Translations under genes and position numbers: made by a program
The notes under the pieces: generated by a model
The model's database searches: none
Told to the model about the DNA's origin: nothing
What the model saw: only the letters and a program-made list of their open reading frames with translations
Part shown: positions 48,243 through 61,601 of the stretch, in pieces
Numbering within the stretch: position 1 is the first letter of the stretch
Layout: every line of letters starts with the position of its first letter
Source: Psoroptes ovis
Taxonomy: Eukaryota; Arthropoda; Arachnida; Sarcoptiformes; Psoroptidae
Assembly (NCBI GenBank): GCA_002943765.1
Contig: PQWQ01000016.1
Span: 372,001-436,000, forward strand
Direction: 5' to 3'
DNA: 64,000 bases

Positions 48243-50855
48243 TCAATTCAAAGGTGTTGTCATATCCTCATCATTATGATCGTTTGTATTGCGATTCGGT
48301 TGTGAATGAAAAAATGACATTATTCGATGATTGATTATTCGTAAAAATTGTGATATTCGATTAGTGTTAGTTGTTTGATGATTACAATTGATTATATGGA
48401 AACTTGATAATGGATCGATTGAATCATCATTAATGATATTATCATTATCATTAAAATCGGCCAATAAAAATCTTGATAATTGATCATTAGACCATGTAAA
48501 ATCTAGCCGTAATTTTCGTTGATTGATACGATTAGCATAATATTCTTTGATTGTTTCATATGAATCCATTAAAATAGCAATGAATAATGATAATACAACA
48601 TAAATGAATAATAAAACATAGCTGTAAAGATAAATTCTTGAAAACCACCAAACAAATGATGTTGATTGTGGTTCTAAATATGCAAATGTGGCAAACACAT
48701 CATCACCATTCATCAACGCGAATAAACATTCACTTGTTCTTGCTAATGTATAAAATTTGAAATGATATGGACCAAGTATTATCCAACCGCTGAAACAAAA
48801 TCCACCATATAATACAAGAACACATACAATAAATCGCAATACACGTGATAATGAATGTTTTATTGTGACCAATAGAATATTGTATTGATTGAAAAATGTT
48901 AAATAACGTAAAATACCGAACCAAACTAATAATAATCCAACGCCTAATAATGCTGAACAAATATTGTCCAATTCAAATGGATGCATCGAACTCATACGAT
49001 ATGATCCGATCACATTGAATCTTCTTAAAACATTTATGACAGTACCAATAATCAATAAGCAATCATTAATTGTAATCATCAATATCCATCCATCAATAAA
49101 ATGTAATGATGATTGTGTATCAAGTTTTTTATGATAAGCTATTTGAAAAAAATCATTCATTTTTTGGCGTAATTTTTGTGAATTAAATATTGTTCGCAAA
49201 CATAATATAAATGAAGTTGTGCATAATAATAATACAATCAAATTTATGACAATTGTCGTTTGATTCAAATATGCTTCATGGTTATATGGCTGCAAATTAC
49301 CTGTTTGATCAAGAAAAATTAAGAATATTTATTAGAATGATCAATATAAAACACAAAACAATAATCAATCATACCATTGCAATTGATCAATAATTTAATC
49401 AATGACATTTTAATTTGGATTTCACCTGAATGTTGATTATTATCAAAATTAATTGATAAATTTAAATTATAACAACGTGGTGCATTAATTGTTTTCAATG
49501 TAGTCAATAATATTACATGTAATGGAAATTTAATCGATAAACGTATCAATGAATCAAAACGTAATGTTTCATTTGGATGTAAATCATTCAAATATTGTTT
49601 GAATGAAAATCGATTCCATTTATCCGAACCAGGTGGATACAGATCAATGATTTTAATACAATTTTCCAATACATTTCTATCAATATAATAATTATTTGTC
49701 ATTGGATTCAGTGTTATATTCGAATATTGTTCTATGCATATTGTTATTGGTGACATTTCATTTTCCATTTGAATATTTTTCATATTTTTGCTCTCAGATA
49801 AATGGTAACCAAATGAACCAAGCGATATATTTGTGATGTTGGCATAATTTTTAATCGCATAATCAATATGATTGTAAACTGTTTATAAATAAATGAAAAA
49901 AATTTTAAAATTATATTAAATATCAAAATTAAAAGAATAACATACCATCATCTTGAGTGTAAACAGCATATGGTCCAATCGATGGCGGAATCGATTGATG
50001 ATCGAATGATGAATCCCATTTCAATAGAAATAAATTATGTAATGTCATCATCATACTATTATCAACTGATCGTATCAATGTAATATTATTACCAAATAAT
50101 ATTACTTGTATTGTGACGAATAATATTTTTATAATTTGTAATAATAATTTCCATGGAAAACGTCCTTTGATATTCCATTTATCAATCGGTGACATAAAAT
50201 GATAACGTAAACGTCGTTGTAAACGATTACGATAATGTTTAAGATCATTATTATTGATAATTGTCCATTCATTATTTTTTGTCGATTGTTGATTAGTATT
50301 TGATGAAGTCGACGATGGTGATGTATTGGTTTGATTTTTAACATTTGATGAATTGTTTCTGAATGATTTCGTATCATTTTTTCTATTAAAATCTTGATCA
50401 AAAGTTGTTGATACCGATGCCGATTCTGATAGAGAATTTCTTAAACGTAATGTGTGATGATTACTATCACTATTATCACTGTTATTCAATGTAATAGTTG
50501 GTGTGAAATAATTCATCGTTGTCGATGATGACGATGGTGATGATGGTAAAGGTCTCATCGATGCTGCGGATAGAAAATTTGTCGAATCTGTATTTGTACT
50601 ACGACCAATTATATCAATATCATCATCATCATCATCATCATCATTATCGTTATAATCATTATTAATTCTAGTATTTATTCTAATATTATTATCATTTTCA
50701 TTATTATTATTATTATGCAAAGAATGAATCGATTGTTGAACACCAATCAATGAATCATTTAGTTGATTTCGATCATTTATTAATTTTTGTTGTTGCTGCT
50801 GTCTATTCGATACAACTGCATGTATACTTTCAGCCATAATTTTTTTAGCATTCAA
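48243..50855 (-). CDS. Mucolipin-type TRP cation channel (TRPML)
   Basis: Three exons (49946-50855, 49375-49878, 48243-49300) give about 823 residues from the first ATG; another in-frame ATG lies at residue 7. The first 205 residues are Asn/Asp/Ser-rich and absent from the 550-600-residue family norm. The family part starts with RLQRRLRYHFMSPIDKW, then TM1 (about 235-255). A luminal loop follows with LFLLKW...YAVYTQDD, ISLGSFGY, PPGSDKW and paired Cys residues, then TM2-TM6. The pore motif is CLFALMNGDDVFATFAY; NGDD is the TRPML selectivity filter. TRPML channels release Ca2+ and Fe2+ from late endosomes and lysosomes (family knowledge). The C-terminus is short and Asn-rich; a classical lysosomal dileucine signal was not identified. 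Confidence 0.93.
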
Positions 50856-51623
50856 TAATCAATATTTTGAGCTTCAGACAAAGAATATCAACAAAAAATA
50901 CTTGAGGCGATTAACATATCATTATTTTGTTGAACACATTCAAATGTATTTGTTTTTTATCATCAAAATAATGGAAAAATAGTCGTATTTTTTCCGATCA
51001 ATGACTTGTAAATCAATCAATCAATAACTTAATCATTTGATCGATAAAAATTGTCTGCGAAATGTGAAAAAAATTGAATAAAAACCAAATGATTAAAATG
51101 CAATCAAAAATAAATCTAAAATTACCTTTTTTTTCAGTGGAAATCAATTTGAGGCTTTGAAATTCGTAATTTAAGCTTGTATCAAATGAAAAAATCAAAT
51201 CGAAAAATGAAGTTTATTGAAGAGCTTATGCTAAGGTTATTAACAAACAAAAATAGTCGAAGAAATTTTACCATTTTTTTTGTTGTTGTTGATAAACAAA
51301 AATACGACGCATGTGTTCGACAAGAGAAAAAAATGTAAACAAATTGAAGTCGAAACTAATTTCGTACGTAGCATGTTATTCATAGTCAATCATTGAAATT
51401 TCAAATGTCAAAATAAATTAATTTTATTAATTAAAATTTGATCAAATCATCCAAAAATATAATTAAATAAATTTGAGAAAAAAATATGGACAAATAATGA
51501 GTGTAGAAAATAATGAAATATATAAGATCATTGGTAATGAAAAAAAATTGAGTATGTTTGGAATTCAAAATAAAATTCAAGACAAAATCATGAATATAAA
51601 TGTGACTAATGATGATCAATTTT
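50856..51623. other. Intergenic stretch between the nuclease and TRPML
   Basis: AT-rich spacer between two minus-strand genes. It should hold the TRPML promoter. No recognisable site or gene was seen. Confidence 0.5.
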
Positions 51624-52607
51624 CTATGGATTTATATGGATTTCATTACGAATAATTTTATTAAATAATAAAATACCAGCTGAACGTTCAATTATTTCAG
51701 GATTTACACGATACGATTTGATCGATGCTTGTTCATTGATGTATTGATTTGGCATCATAAAACATTCCATGTACCATTTTTGATTGAATTGATATAGCAA
51801 TACTTTGAAAAAATGTGTAGGTACAGCAACATTATTACGGCCAATAACTTCATAATTAATATATTGTTTACCATTTTGTTGATCTTTTCTAGGCAAATAT
51901 AATGGACCAGTACAAATCCAAATACCTGATTTGATTTCACGTAATTTACGGCGACAATATTTTTCCAAATCATTCCATTTATCACGATTAAAACCTTTAC
52001 CAATTTGTGGTGCAATATTTGATAGGACATATGTTTCACGTATATGAATAGGGTCATTTCGATAATTACCGGCAGCAGCTAAATGGCCACGATCATAACC
52101 AGATCCTTTATAATCACTATTTGTTGAACGAAAAAATTGATGAAATGATTGATCTTCAAAAAATTCTAAACCTTTACGATCATATTCTTTTGAATCTAAA
52201 TCATCCATTGTAATATATTCCAATACCCAATTTGCAATACGATTACGACGATCATAACTTAAAATAAAATTCTTATATGAACGTAATGAATCCATTGATG
52301 GAAAACCGAAACGTGTTATTTCAGCAATACGATTCGATTGAGATGGTAAATTGTTTGTTTGCTGCTGCTTTAGTTGTTGTTGCCATCGTATTGGTGAATC
52401 AACAACATCACCATCTAATTGATTCAAAGGTTGTATGAAAATATTTTCACCACCAACACCACCGCTTGGACCAATATCAGCATTGATTCGATATTTACGT
52501 TCATATAAAACACCTAAACCGAATGCACTGATCGATAGAAAACTATTACGTATAAATGATGTGAAGCTTTTGTTTCTCAGCAAATTTTCAAATGATTTCA
52601 TTTTCAA
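51624..52607 (-). CDS. EndoG/EXOG-type mitochondrial DNA/RNA nuclease
   Basis: Single exon, 327 residues. The N-terminus is basic and hydrophobic (FENLLRNKSFTSFIRNSFLS), as expected of a mitochondrial presequence or anchor, and is followed by a low-complexity Gln/Asn stretch. The DNA/RNA non-specific nuclease domain has the catalytic DRGH (His175) in GYDRGHLAAAGN, the metal-binding Asn in GFNRDKWNDLE, and TGPLYLP. Family members cut DNA and RNA in mitochondria, or in the nucleus after release during cell death. RFGFP and the A-A-G-N form favour EndoG over EXOG. The catalytic residues are intact. Confidence 0.93.
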   Translation of the reverse strand: MKMKSFENLLRNKSFTSFIRNSFLSISAFGLGVLYERKYRINADIGPSGGVGGENIFIQPLNQLDGDVVDSPIRWQQQLKQQQTNNLPSQSNRIAEITRFGFPSMDSLRSYKNFILSYDRRNRIANWVLEYITMDDLDSKEYDRKGLEFFEDQSFHQFFRSTNSDYKGSGYDRGHLAAAGNYRNDPIHIRETYVLSNIAPQIGKGFNRDKWNDLEKYCRRKLREIKSGIWICTGPLYLPRKDQQNGKQYINYEVIGRNNVAVPTHFFKVLLYQFNQKWYMECFMMPNQYINEQASIKSYRVNPEIIERSAGILLFNKIIRNEIHINP

Positions 52608-53935
52608 TTTATTTTTTTAAAATATATTTTCTTTGTTTTGTTTTGTCTGGTTGTTTACAAACATTCATTTATTATTTTGAAATTTTTTTAGGTCAAAATA
52701 CACATGTAAACAACAACAACAACAACATGTTTGTTGTTGTTGTTGTACTCATATGTGCTTGATTCATACAGAAAAAGTATTATTTTGTTTTTCAAAAATT
52801 GAAAAAATAGATAATTAAATGTGTATATGCAACCAAAAAAAAAAAAAAAAAAAAAAAACAATGATGACATAAAAACCATTGAAATTTATCATCTTGAAAT
52901 ATTTTGAATGAAATGAAATCATTACAATTTATTGAAAATTCTAGTATCATTTGAATAACCGGGTGCCATAACCTTAAAATTTTTGTTTTTGTTTTTTTTG
53001 GTTTTTCCTATTTTTCTTCTTCTCTTGCTCTCAAATTCAATCAATCAATCGAATTGATTGATTGATTGATTGATTATTGAACGAATTGATTGAAATCAAT
53101 TCAATTCAATTTTTATTTTTATTTTTTTGGCCAAATTTTATGGGAATTTTTCATTTGATATTTCACCGATCATATATATAGAAAAACGATAATAATCAAA
53201 ATAATAAATTGACATTGATTATTTCGATTGATTGATTGATTGAGTGATTGATTAATTAATTGATGGTCATCAATAAAATTCAATAATCAATCAATCAATC
53301 AATCGATCAGTTTCAGGTTTTTCCCCATTTTGATCGAATTGATTAAGTGACAAATTTTATTTTAGAAATGTGTGAATATGAATAATGAAATAAATATTTT
53401 GAAGAAATATTAAAATTTATATGAGTAATTTTAATAAATAAATTATCAATTGATTAATGATCGATTGACGCCCATTTTTTTTTCATTTATTTATTCGAAT
53501 CATTAATTTCAATCAAAATGAATAGCTAAATTGATCAATTGAAATGGACCAATCAATTTTAATTGATTAATCAAAAATTTTTTATTTGAAAATGATACAT
53601 TTACATCATGCAATGATGTATGCGTAGGTGGAGTATATTTTTTTCTCTCAGTATTAGTTTTATATTAAATTCATTGATATATATTTCATTTTATTATGTG
53701 GTCATCCGCAAATCTTCATTTGACAATATCGATTGATTTCAAAAATAGATTATTGACTCGATTATCCGATTGATCAATCGATCGATTGATAGATCGATTA
53801 AATTTGCTGGGTTTTTTTTTCAACACTCGAATCACATTTTGTAATTAGTGTGTGGATAATTGGGCCCGAAAAAAAAACTAATCATTTAAATTTAAATTTA
53901 TTTAGATTTAATTGATCAGTGAAACATTGAATAAA
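52608..53935. other. Intergenic stretch between EndoG and the superoxide dismutase
   Basis: The genes diverge here. It contains a 24-base poly-A run (52835-52858), AAC/GTT runs at 52712-52745 and several (TCAA)n/(TTGA)n tracts, some arranged as inverted repeats (53036-53069, 53224-53305). No coding signal was seen. Confidence 0.5.
53036..53069. repeat. (TCAA)n/(TTGA)n inverted repeat
   Basis: A run of tcaa units is followed after gaatt by a run of ttga units, giving perfect arms of 12 or more bases that can fold into a hairpin or cruciform. Similar but shorter arrangements occur elsewhere in the window. Confidence 0.8.
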
Positions 53936-55278
53936 ATGGCGATTAATTGTAAATTAATTGCACTTGTGATTGTGAGCATTGTGATGATTATTCATTTTAT
54001 CGATCAAGTTCATTTGTTTACAATAGAAAATCAACCAGAAAATGATGATGGTATGTTTTTATTGTGAAATTTTCTTAATTCAAAGATTTCGATGTAAATT
54101 ATGCTTACATGTTACTATGCTACAGCATCATCTTCCACACCTTTATCAACATCATCATCATCATCATCGATTATAAATCAATCGCATCAATCATTTATGA
54201 ATAATTTAATCAATAATATATCGATTATAAATGAAAAATTGTTGCAATTAGAAACGATTGTAAATAATTTACAAGAAAAATTCAATCAATTAAATCAATC
54301 AAATCAATTAAATAATAAAAATAATAATGATAATCATTCAAGCGTTGAACAACCGATGAATGATTTAAAAGCTAAATGTATTGTTCGACCAAATCGTCAT
54401 GTAGCATTATTAAATCAACAAAATGTTAATGGTGAAATTCAATTAAAACAATTGCCATCAAATGATATGCCAAAAATACAAATGCAAATACAATTGAGCG
54501 GTTTTAAAGTGAATAATTGTGATGGATCTGATAATGATGATGATGATGATCATGAACAAAATTCTTGCAATTCAACATTGACAAATAATCATGATAATAA
54601 TAAACAAAACAACAACAACAATAATAATAATAATAACACAATGATTGAAAATGAACAACAACAACAACAATATGCATTCGCTATGCATGTACATGAAGGT
54701 TCTGATCTGTCATATGATTGTCAATCGGTTGGTAATCATTATAATCCATTAAATATGACACATGGTGGCCCTAATGATACGATTAGACATCTAGGTGATT
54801 TAGGCAATATTTATGCAAATCAACATGGTATTGTTCATATGAATGATTTACGTTTTAATAATTTAAGTTTGAATAGCAATCATTCCAATTCGATTGTTAA
54901 TCGAGCAATCGTTGTAAGTATTTCTTTTGAAATTTTTTTTATTGATCAAATAATTGAAATTGATCAATTCTGCTTCGATTTTCCTCCAAGATTCACAACG
55001 GACGTGATGATTTAGGACGAAATTCAAATCCAGCAAGTAAAAATACAGGCAATTCTGGCATTAGAATTGCTTGTTGTTTGATTACATTGATCAATGATCA
55101 GTCATTAACAACAATTGATTCAACGAATACATCATCGAATGAATCATTGTTAACAACAGCAGCAACAACATCAACACTTGCACCAGTGACATTGGAAGCA
55201 GAAGCGGCAGCAATAATCAATGAATTGAAACAAATTAATTCCACCACATCATCATCAACAATTATTGAAAATCGTTGA
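53936..55278 (+). CDS. Extracellular Cu/Zn superoxide dismutase with a low-complexity insertion
   Basis: Three exons (53936-54050, 54126-54913, 54991-55278) give about 396 residues. A signal peptide or anchor (LIALVIVSIVMIIHFI) is followed by a Ser-rich part and a coiled-coil-like stretch (INEKLLQLETIVNNLQEKF). The SOD domain starts near CIVRPNRHVALLNQ. Metal ligands can be matched one by one: HVH near residues 226-228, the bridging His in NHYNP, His in MTHGG, His and Asp in RHLGD, and the last Cu His in IVIHNGRDDLG. The active-site Arg (GIRIACC) and both disulfide Cys are present, so it should convert superoxide to peroxide and oxygen. Between SGFKV and AMHVHE, adjacent strands in normal SODs, sits an insertion of about 55 residues of Asp, Asn and Gln runs. 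A Ser/Thr/Ala-rich tail follows the domain. Confidence 0.9.
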
Positions 55279-55753
55279 ATCTAATTGAATATTGTGTAAG
55301 CCATTCTTTTATCTTTCTTTCGTTTGTTTGTTTGTATATTTTATATCAATAATAAATGATTAATAATTATTTCAAAATAATGATAAAAAAAATTCAAAAT
55401 AAATCAATTATAAAATATTCAAAAATCAATCAATCAATCGATATATTAATTAATTAATCAATCAATATTAATTAATCAATAGTTTTAATTGAAAAATAGA
55501 AAAGAAAGAAAGAACAACGAAATAGAAAATTGAAAAAAAATACGAATGAATAAATGAATGAATCAATGAATGAATTAATGAATGATAATGATAGATATAA
55601 ATGTAAAAATATAAAAATATATAAATGTTTAAATTATTTATTAATTAATTAATTATATAAAAGGTGTATGTATGAATGAATGCAAAAGTAAGTAAGTAAA
55701 TAAGTAAGATGTATGAAATGTAAGATTTTGGTCAATTTTTTCGTTCAAAAAAA
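55279..55753. other. Convergent spacer with simple repeats
   Basis: Region between the 3' ends of the SOD gene and the CPAP1 gene. It is filled with AATC/ATTA, GAATGAAT and AAGTAAGTAAAT short repeats; possible poly-A signals occur on both strands. Confidence 0.5.
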
Positions 55754-58700
55754 TTATTTTCCCTTGATATCCATCATTGTTTGATCATCATTGTTTTTCA
55801 ATGGCTGTAATATTGCGATTGGTATTGATGATTGTACTTCGGATGTTGTTTGATTTGATTTTGGTTGTTGGTGTTGTTGTTGGTTGAGTTGATCATTATT
55901 ATTGTTGTTATTGATCAATTTCGATTGTGCCGGTGATGATGCAGCCATCGACATTGCCGCTATTTGTGGTAATTGTGTTGTACGTGTCAACTGTGATTGA
56001 TGAGCAAATTTGTGTCGAGTAAATTTTGTTGTCAATTTATTATTCAATGATTTTGTTGTTCTCGATGATGGCAGCTCAAATTGATGTATTTGTTTTTGTA
56101 ATTTCATAGATTTTTGATGATCATTAAATTGTGATGCAATCGATTTGGCTTTTTGTTGTTGTATTATTCGACTAAATTTTGACATTTCATTTGTTGCTTG
56201 TATCCCATTACCACCTTTCGTTCCGGAATATCTTCGTTGTTGTTGAAATGGTTTCATTGCTGTTGTAGTCATTGATGATATGGTTGTCATTGAAGATGCT
56301 GTTGTAGTTGTTGGTGGTGGTAACGTTGATGTTTGTTCTTGTTCTTGTAACAACAATGATGATGAACGATGATGTTTAGATTTGAATGATGATGATGCTG
56401 TAGATGTTGAACGTCTTGCACCGAATGGTAATGATTCAGTTGTTAAATCAATGTTTGATGTTGATGTGGTAGTTGGCATCTCTCCGCTATCATCATCTTG
56501 ATCGTCATCATCATTACTATCAATGCTTGAAATGGTTGTTGTGATTGAATTTTGACTATTTGTTTGATTTTCTAAATTTTCATGTAATGCCATACGTCTG
56601 ATTGATAATTTTAATGGTTGTGATTTGGTTCTAATTATTTCATTATTAACAGCACGTATTGAATCGATTGAATGATCATGATGATGATCATAAATTTGTG
56701 CATTCAATTCATAATGTGATTCCACTTCGCTACATTGTACATTATGCCACCAATCACAAATAAATAATTGTTGATTAAACATTGTACCATTTGGACATAT
56801 GAATGAATTTTTACGGCCACCACTTTGACATATATGAAATATCTATTAGCGTAAAAAGATGTGAAAATCAACAATTTAAATAAAAGAAAATTAAAAAAAT
56901 TATACTTGACAATTGGTTTCGATATCAGCATAATAACCAGGCCATTTATGATCTAAACAACTGAAACTGGTTCTCGGTATTTGTCCAAATATTGGATAAT
57001 CTTCACCAGGCACGCCAGGCAATGTTTGTGCTAATTGTTGTATCATTAAACCTTCTTCCGAATTATCATGTGGTACATTTTGCCGAATGATACGTTGAGA
57101 GAAATTATTGTTACGTTTTTGGTTATTAACTCTTCGAATTGCATTGTTATTGTTTTGTATAAGAAAATGACGATCATTCAACATGATCGGTTTGCGTACG
57201 ACTGGTTTAAAATCAATATCAACAATTGGTGGTGATTTGGTTGAGGCTATTGTTTTGTCCGAATCATCATGATGATTCAATTCAAATGTATCCACATCCA
57301 TCCATTTACCAATATGTTGAGGTTTACGTTTTTTGATTAATTGTTTCTTTAGATTTTCATCATCATCATCATCCAAATGATCTGTGGCTTTGATATTATC
57401 ATGTGATTTTGAATCTTCTTTTTCCAAACGATTATTATTATTTTCAATTTCATCACTGATATCACTCAGACCTTCAATATCGACAAAATGTTCATCACTT
57501 AAATCCAATGATTCTTCCATTTCATTTTCATTGTTTATTGATTTTGCTGACGATGATGATGATGATGATGATGATCCAACAGCTGACATTGTTGTAATTG
57601 ATGGTTTAATTGTTGTTGTTGTCGTTATTAAATCATTAATTTCAGTCGTTGGCATAATTGTTGTAACCATCAATGGTGTAATGGTTGTTGATGCAACAAC
57701 AATCGATGGATTACGTTTACGAAACATTGATTTTTTCTTTGCTGGCGCTGTCAAATTATGATGTCTTTTATTCAGCTTTATTTTATCATTTAATTTCATT
57801 GTTTTTTGTTCGAATTTATTATTATTTACTTTGATTGTTTTATTACGAACATTTTGATTATCATTAGAATCATTATTTTTCTGCAATAATTTTGCTGACC
57901 TTTCGCTTGATTCATCATCATCATCGACACCATCTTCAGATTCATCATTATTATCGAAACCATTATCATTATCTTCAGCAATTTTATCGACAACATCATC
58001 ATTGTTTGTTTCACTATCACCATCATCATCATCATCAGCAGCAGAATTATTGTTCATTTCAACAGATTTATCATTATTATTTACATCAACACTATTTGAA
58101 TTATTATTATTATCTTTTTCAATTTCATTATTTGTATTTGGTGTTGAATTTTCATTTTTCATAATTGTTTCTTCATCTTCTTCACCATCATCCATTTCAT
58201 CACTATTCATTGATTTTTGTTGTTGATATTGTTGAAATTCATGTTGTTGTTGCATTTGTTGTTGCTGAAGCTGTAATTTTTGTGATTTAGACATTTGATG
58301 ATTATTCATTCGATTAATATGACCAATATTATCATCTTCAAGATCATCATCAAAACCATCATCATGTGTTGATGATGTGTGGCCAAAATTAAAACTTTTC
58401 CTTGGTGTACTATCGAAAATTGTTTGTATTAATTGGCGAAATTTTTCCTTTTCTTCGGGATTTTTTCGGCGATTCATATTCAATTTCAAAATATTATTAT
58501 CATTGTTTTTCGATGTATTCGATGATGATTGCTGTTTTAATGTTATGATTGATTTAAATGAATTTCATGTAATTTGTATTGTATTCATTTAATAAACTTA
58601 CCAATTTTGAATTTTTTCCCATTGAACTGCTTGCAGCCGTTGAATTTTTACGTTCTTGACTACGTTTCATTAATTTTTCAATATATGAATCAACAATACT

Positions 58701-59937
58701 ATTGATTGAATTATTTTCATTTAGGTCATTATTTTGTTGTACGAAATTTTTCCAACTTTTACGGCCTTCTGCTCGAAATATTTATTATAATTATTACTGA
58801 AAATTCAATCACATTTAAACTTACGATTATTATTCATACGATTTTGTATGTTTGTATCGAAAAAATTCCAAATACGATCAGTATAATGGTCAACAAATTG
58901 ATTTGCAGCCTGAGATGATCTTGTTTGTTTTTGATGTTTTTGATTATTAATATTATTATTACTATGATCAAACAATGATTGATGTGTTCCCAATGATTTA
59001 GCGAAAAATGGTCTACTATTCGATGCTTCAGGTTTTTCTTGTCCATGGCCAATATTGGTCGCATCATTTTCTACAACATTATTAACATTACTACTGCTTA
59101 AATTATCAACGGTTTTATCAATCAATTGATTAGTATTTTGTTGCGGTTGGAGCAGTTGCTGTTGCTGTGGTTGTTGTTGAAACAATTGTTGACCATTCAA
59201 TTGACCATACAGATCATCATCGAAATTTAATTTGGAATTTTCTTGTGGCCGTTGTTGGTAGAGATAAAGGTGTCCATATGGAAATGGTTGTTGCTGCTGC
59301 TGCTGCTGTTGTTGTAGTTGCTGGGTCGGTTGATTATAATTAACATGTGCATTCGTATTGATAATATTATTATTATCATTATTATTGCTATTAGTGATTG
59401 GTAACAGAATTCTGGTCATTTTTGAGCTTAATTTAGACGCCTGCGTCATGAGCTCATCATCAGTCATTAATTGATTATGATGATTATGATTATTATTATT
59501 ATTATTTAAATATTTTTTATTATTCAATTTAAATGGCACTTTGATTTTATTATTATTATTATTATCATTTCTACTATTTTTAGATACATCAATCAATTTA
59601 TTATTATTATTATTGCTGCTGCTGCCGCTATCTTGAACATTATTTTTGATTGATGTTGAAATATTTCGAGTATTTTTCACTTCATGCCACTAAATGATGA
59701 ATAACGGGGAAAATTTTTTCATATTTAATTCAATTCTCAAATTCAATTGCTTACCCATGATGAACGTGAAACATAATTTTGTTGTTGTTGTTGTTGTGGT
59801 TTCATATGCAAATGTTGTTGTTGTTTCGATGATGATTGATTACAATCATGTTCATATGAATAATTTATTCGTAAAATCAATATCGATATAATTAATATCA
59901 ATATTGTTTGATCGAATCGTCGTATTCGTATGGCCAT
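55754..59937 (-). CDS. Very large CPAP1-type chitin-binding protein
   Basis: Five exons (59755-59937, 58825-59689, 58602-58768, 56906-58531, 55754-56842) join in phase to about 1309 residues. The N-terminus has a signal segment (ILILIISILILRINYSYE). A chitin-binding type-2 (CBM14) domain spans about residues 928-985: FSCLDHKWPGYYADIETNCQ, FHICQSGG, SFICPNGTMFNQ, CDWWHNVQC, with all six cysteines and the aromatic residues that contact chitin. One such domain in a long protein is the pattern of cuticular proteins analogous to peritrophin, group 1 (CPAP1). Nearly all other sequence is low-complexity: Gln/Asn runs, acidic stretches and Thr/Ser-rich parts. The CBM14 domain is split by the last intron in phase 0. 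It probably acts in the cuticle or another chitin-lined matrix. Confidence 0.88.
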
Positions 59938-61201
59938 CGTTATTACTTCTGAGGTAAGAAATTGAGAAAAAAAATAAGATTTAAAAAAATCAAAAAATTT
60001 TTTTTCCATGTATTTAAAATCAGCTGATGAAAAATCAATCAATTTTGATTTCAACTGATTTTTCATATTTGAAATAATAAATTGCCATATTTTACACATG
60101 TTTTTATAAAATGGCCAAAATACAAAATACAGAAATTGATTGTTCAAATTTAAATTGATTCACATAAAAAATGAAACGAAAAAAAAAAATTTCCGACGAA
60201 TTATTTGCGTGATCAAACCAAACAATAATTGATGATCATTATATAATGATGATGATGATCACACACAGATACACATAGAAATAAATAAAATGATAATAAT
60301 TGATAAACATAGACACACATACACACATGTAATTGAATTTAGAGAAATTAAAAAAAAAATACGGAAAATTCTTATTTAAATTGTCATTTTATGAATTTTA
60401 TAAATTTCCGTGTTTTTTTCTCTGTTTCTCCATTGAATTCAATAATTGAATTTCGAAAATTTGTGATAATCGATCAATCAATCAATCAATCAATAGTTTG
60501 AACCGTTGATTTATTCGATCGATTATCGTATTATTTGATTGATTATTATTATTAGAAATATCGAGCTTACCTTCGAAACTTTCAAGTTTTTTTTTTGTTT
60601 GTCGATTCTTGAATCTTAACTTGTTTTGTTTTTTTTAGTAAATCAATGTTCAATTTTACTAATCGATTTAATTTGGATGAATTGATCGAAAAATTAAATA
60701 AGGCTAAGGAGGATAAGGGTCACCTTGAGATTTAAAACATTTTTTTTAAATTTCAAATAATTATATGCATTGTTTATTCAATGTTGTTAGTAGTGATGAT
60801 GTTTAAATAATCACATTTAATATTATTGAATCAATATCGATTGATCAGTTGATTGATTGATTATGATTATTTCGGCAGTTTTTGTTAGCAAGCTTTTCAA
60901 CAACGATTGAATTGAAAAACAAGTAAACACATTCGGTGTTTGAAATTTTCACTGAATTATTTCAAATATTATCATTGAAACACTTTGATCAAACACACAT
61001 ATAATAAATAAGAAACAGAATCCAAAAAATCATTCAAAAGACACGAAAAAAAATTTTTCAAAATCACTGAAATGAATGCCCATAAGGTTTTCAGGTATTT
61101 ATAAGCGGAAAATTTTTTTCATTTTTCCATTTTTTCAATTTTTTCCAATCTCATATCATATGATGTTTGTCGTACATAGCCAATTCTCATATCATATTAT
61201 C

Positions 61202-61222
61202 ATTATTATTATTATTATTATT
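61202..61222. repeat. (ATT)n microsatellite
   Basis: About seven ATT units. Confidence 0.9.
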
Positions 61223-61574
61223 ATAATTCCAAAAAGAACTTTCTCCAAAGATAAGTGAAAACAACAACAACAGTAAAAGTGAAAATATTTTTTGAATTTC
61301 TCTGCTTGTTTGCTTGTTTGTATGGATGTTCTATTGTATAATTTCAAATTTTTTTTTGTTGACCAATTGACAATAATTTCATTTTCTTTTAAAATTTAAG
61401 ACAACAACAGCGAAAATAAAAAAAAAAATTTAATTTCTCTTATCAAAAATATATATAAGAAAAATTGTATTCAAATATCATTTGATGATGATGATGATGA
61501 AGATGCTTGATGCTTCAGGATGATTCAGAAGCGAAAAAAAAATGTAAATACATGTGTGTGTGTATGTGCATCTG

Positions 61575-61601
61575 TTATTATTATTATTATTATTATTATT
61601 A
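61575..61601. repeat. (TAT)n microsatellite
   Basis: About nine TTA units following a TG-rich run. Confidence 0.9.

Noticed and set aside
51473..51655. 60-residue plus-strand frame overlapping the end of EndoG
   Set aside because: Mostly the antisense of the nuclease 3' end with no motif.
57384..58226. Plus-strand open frames opposite the CPAP1 exon 4
   Set aside because: Antisense shadows of Asp/Asn codon repeats that read as Ser/Val/His runs.
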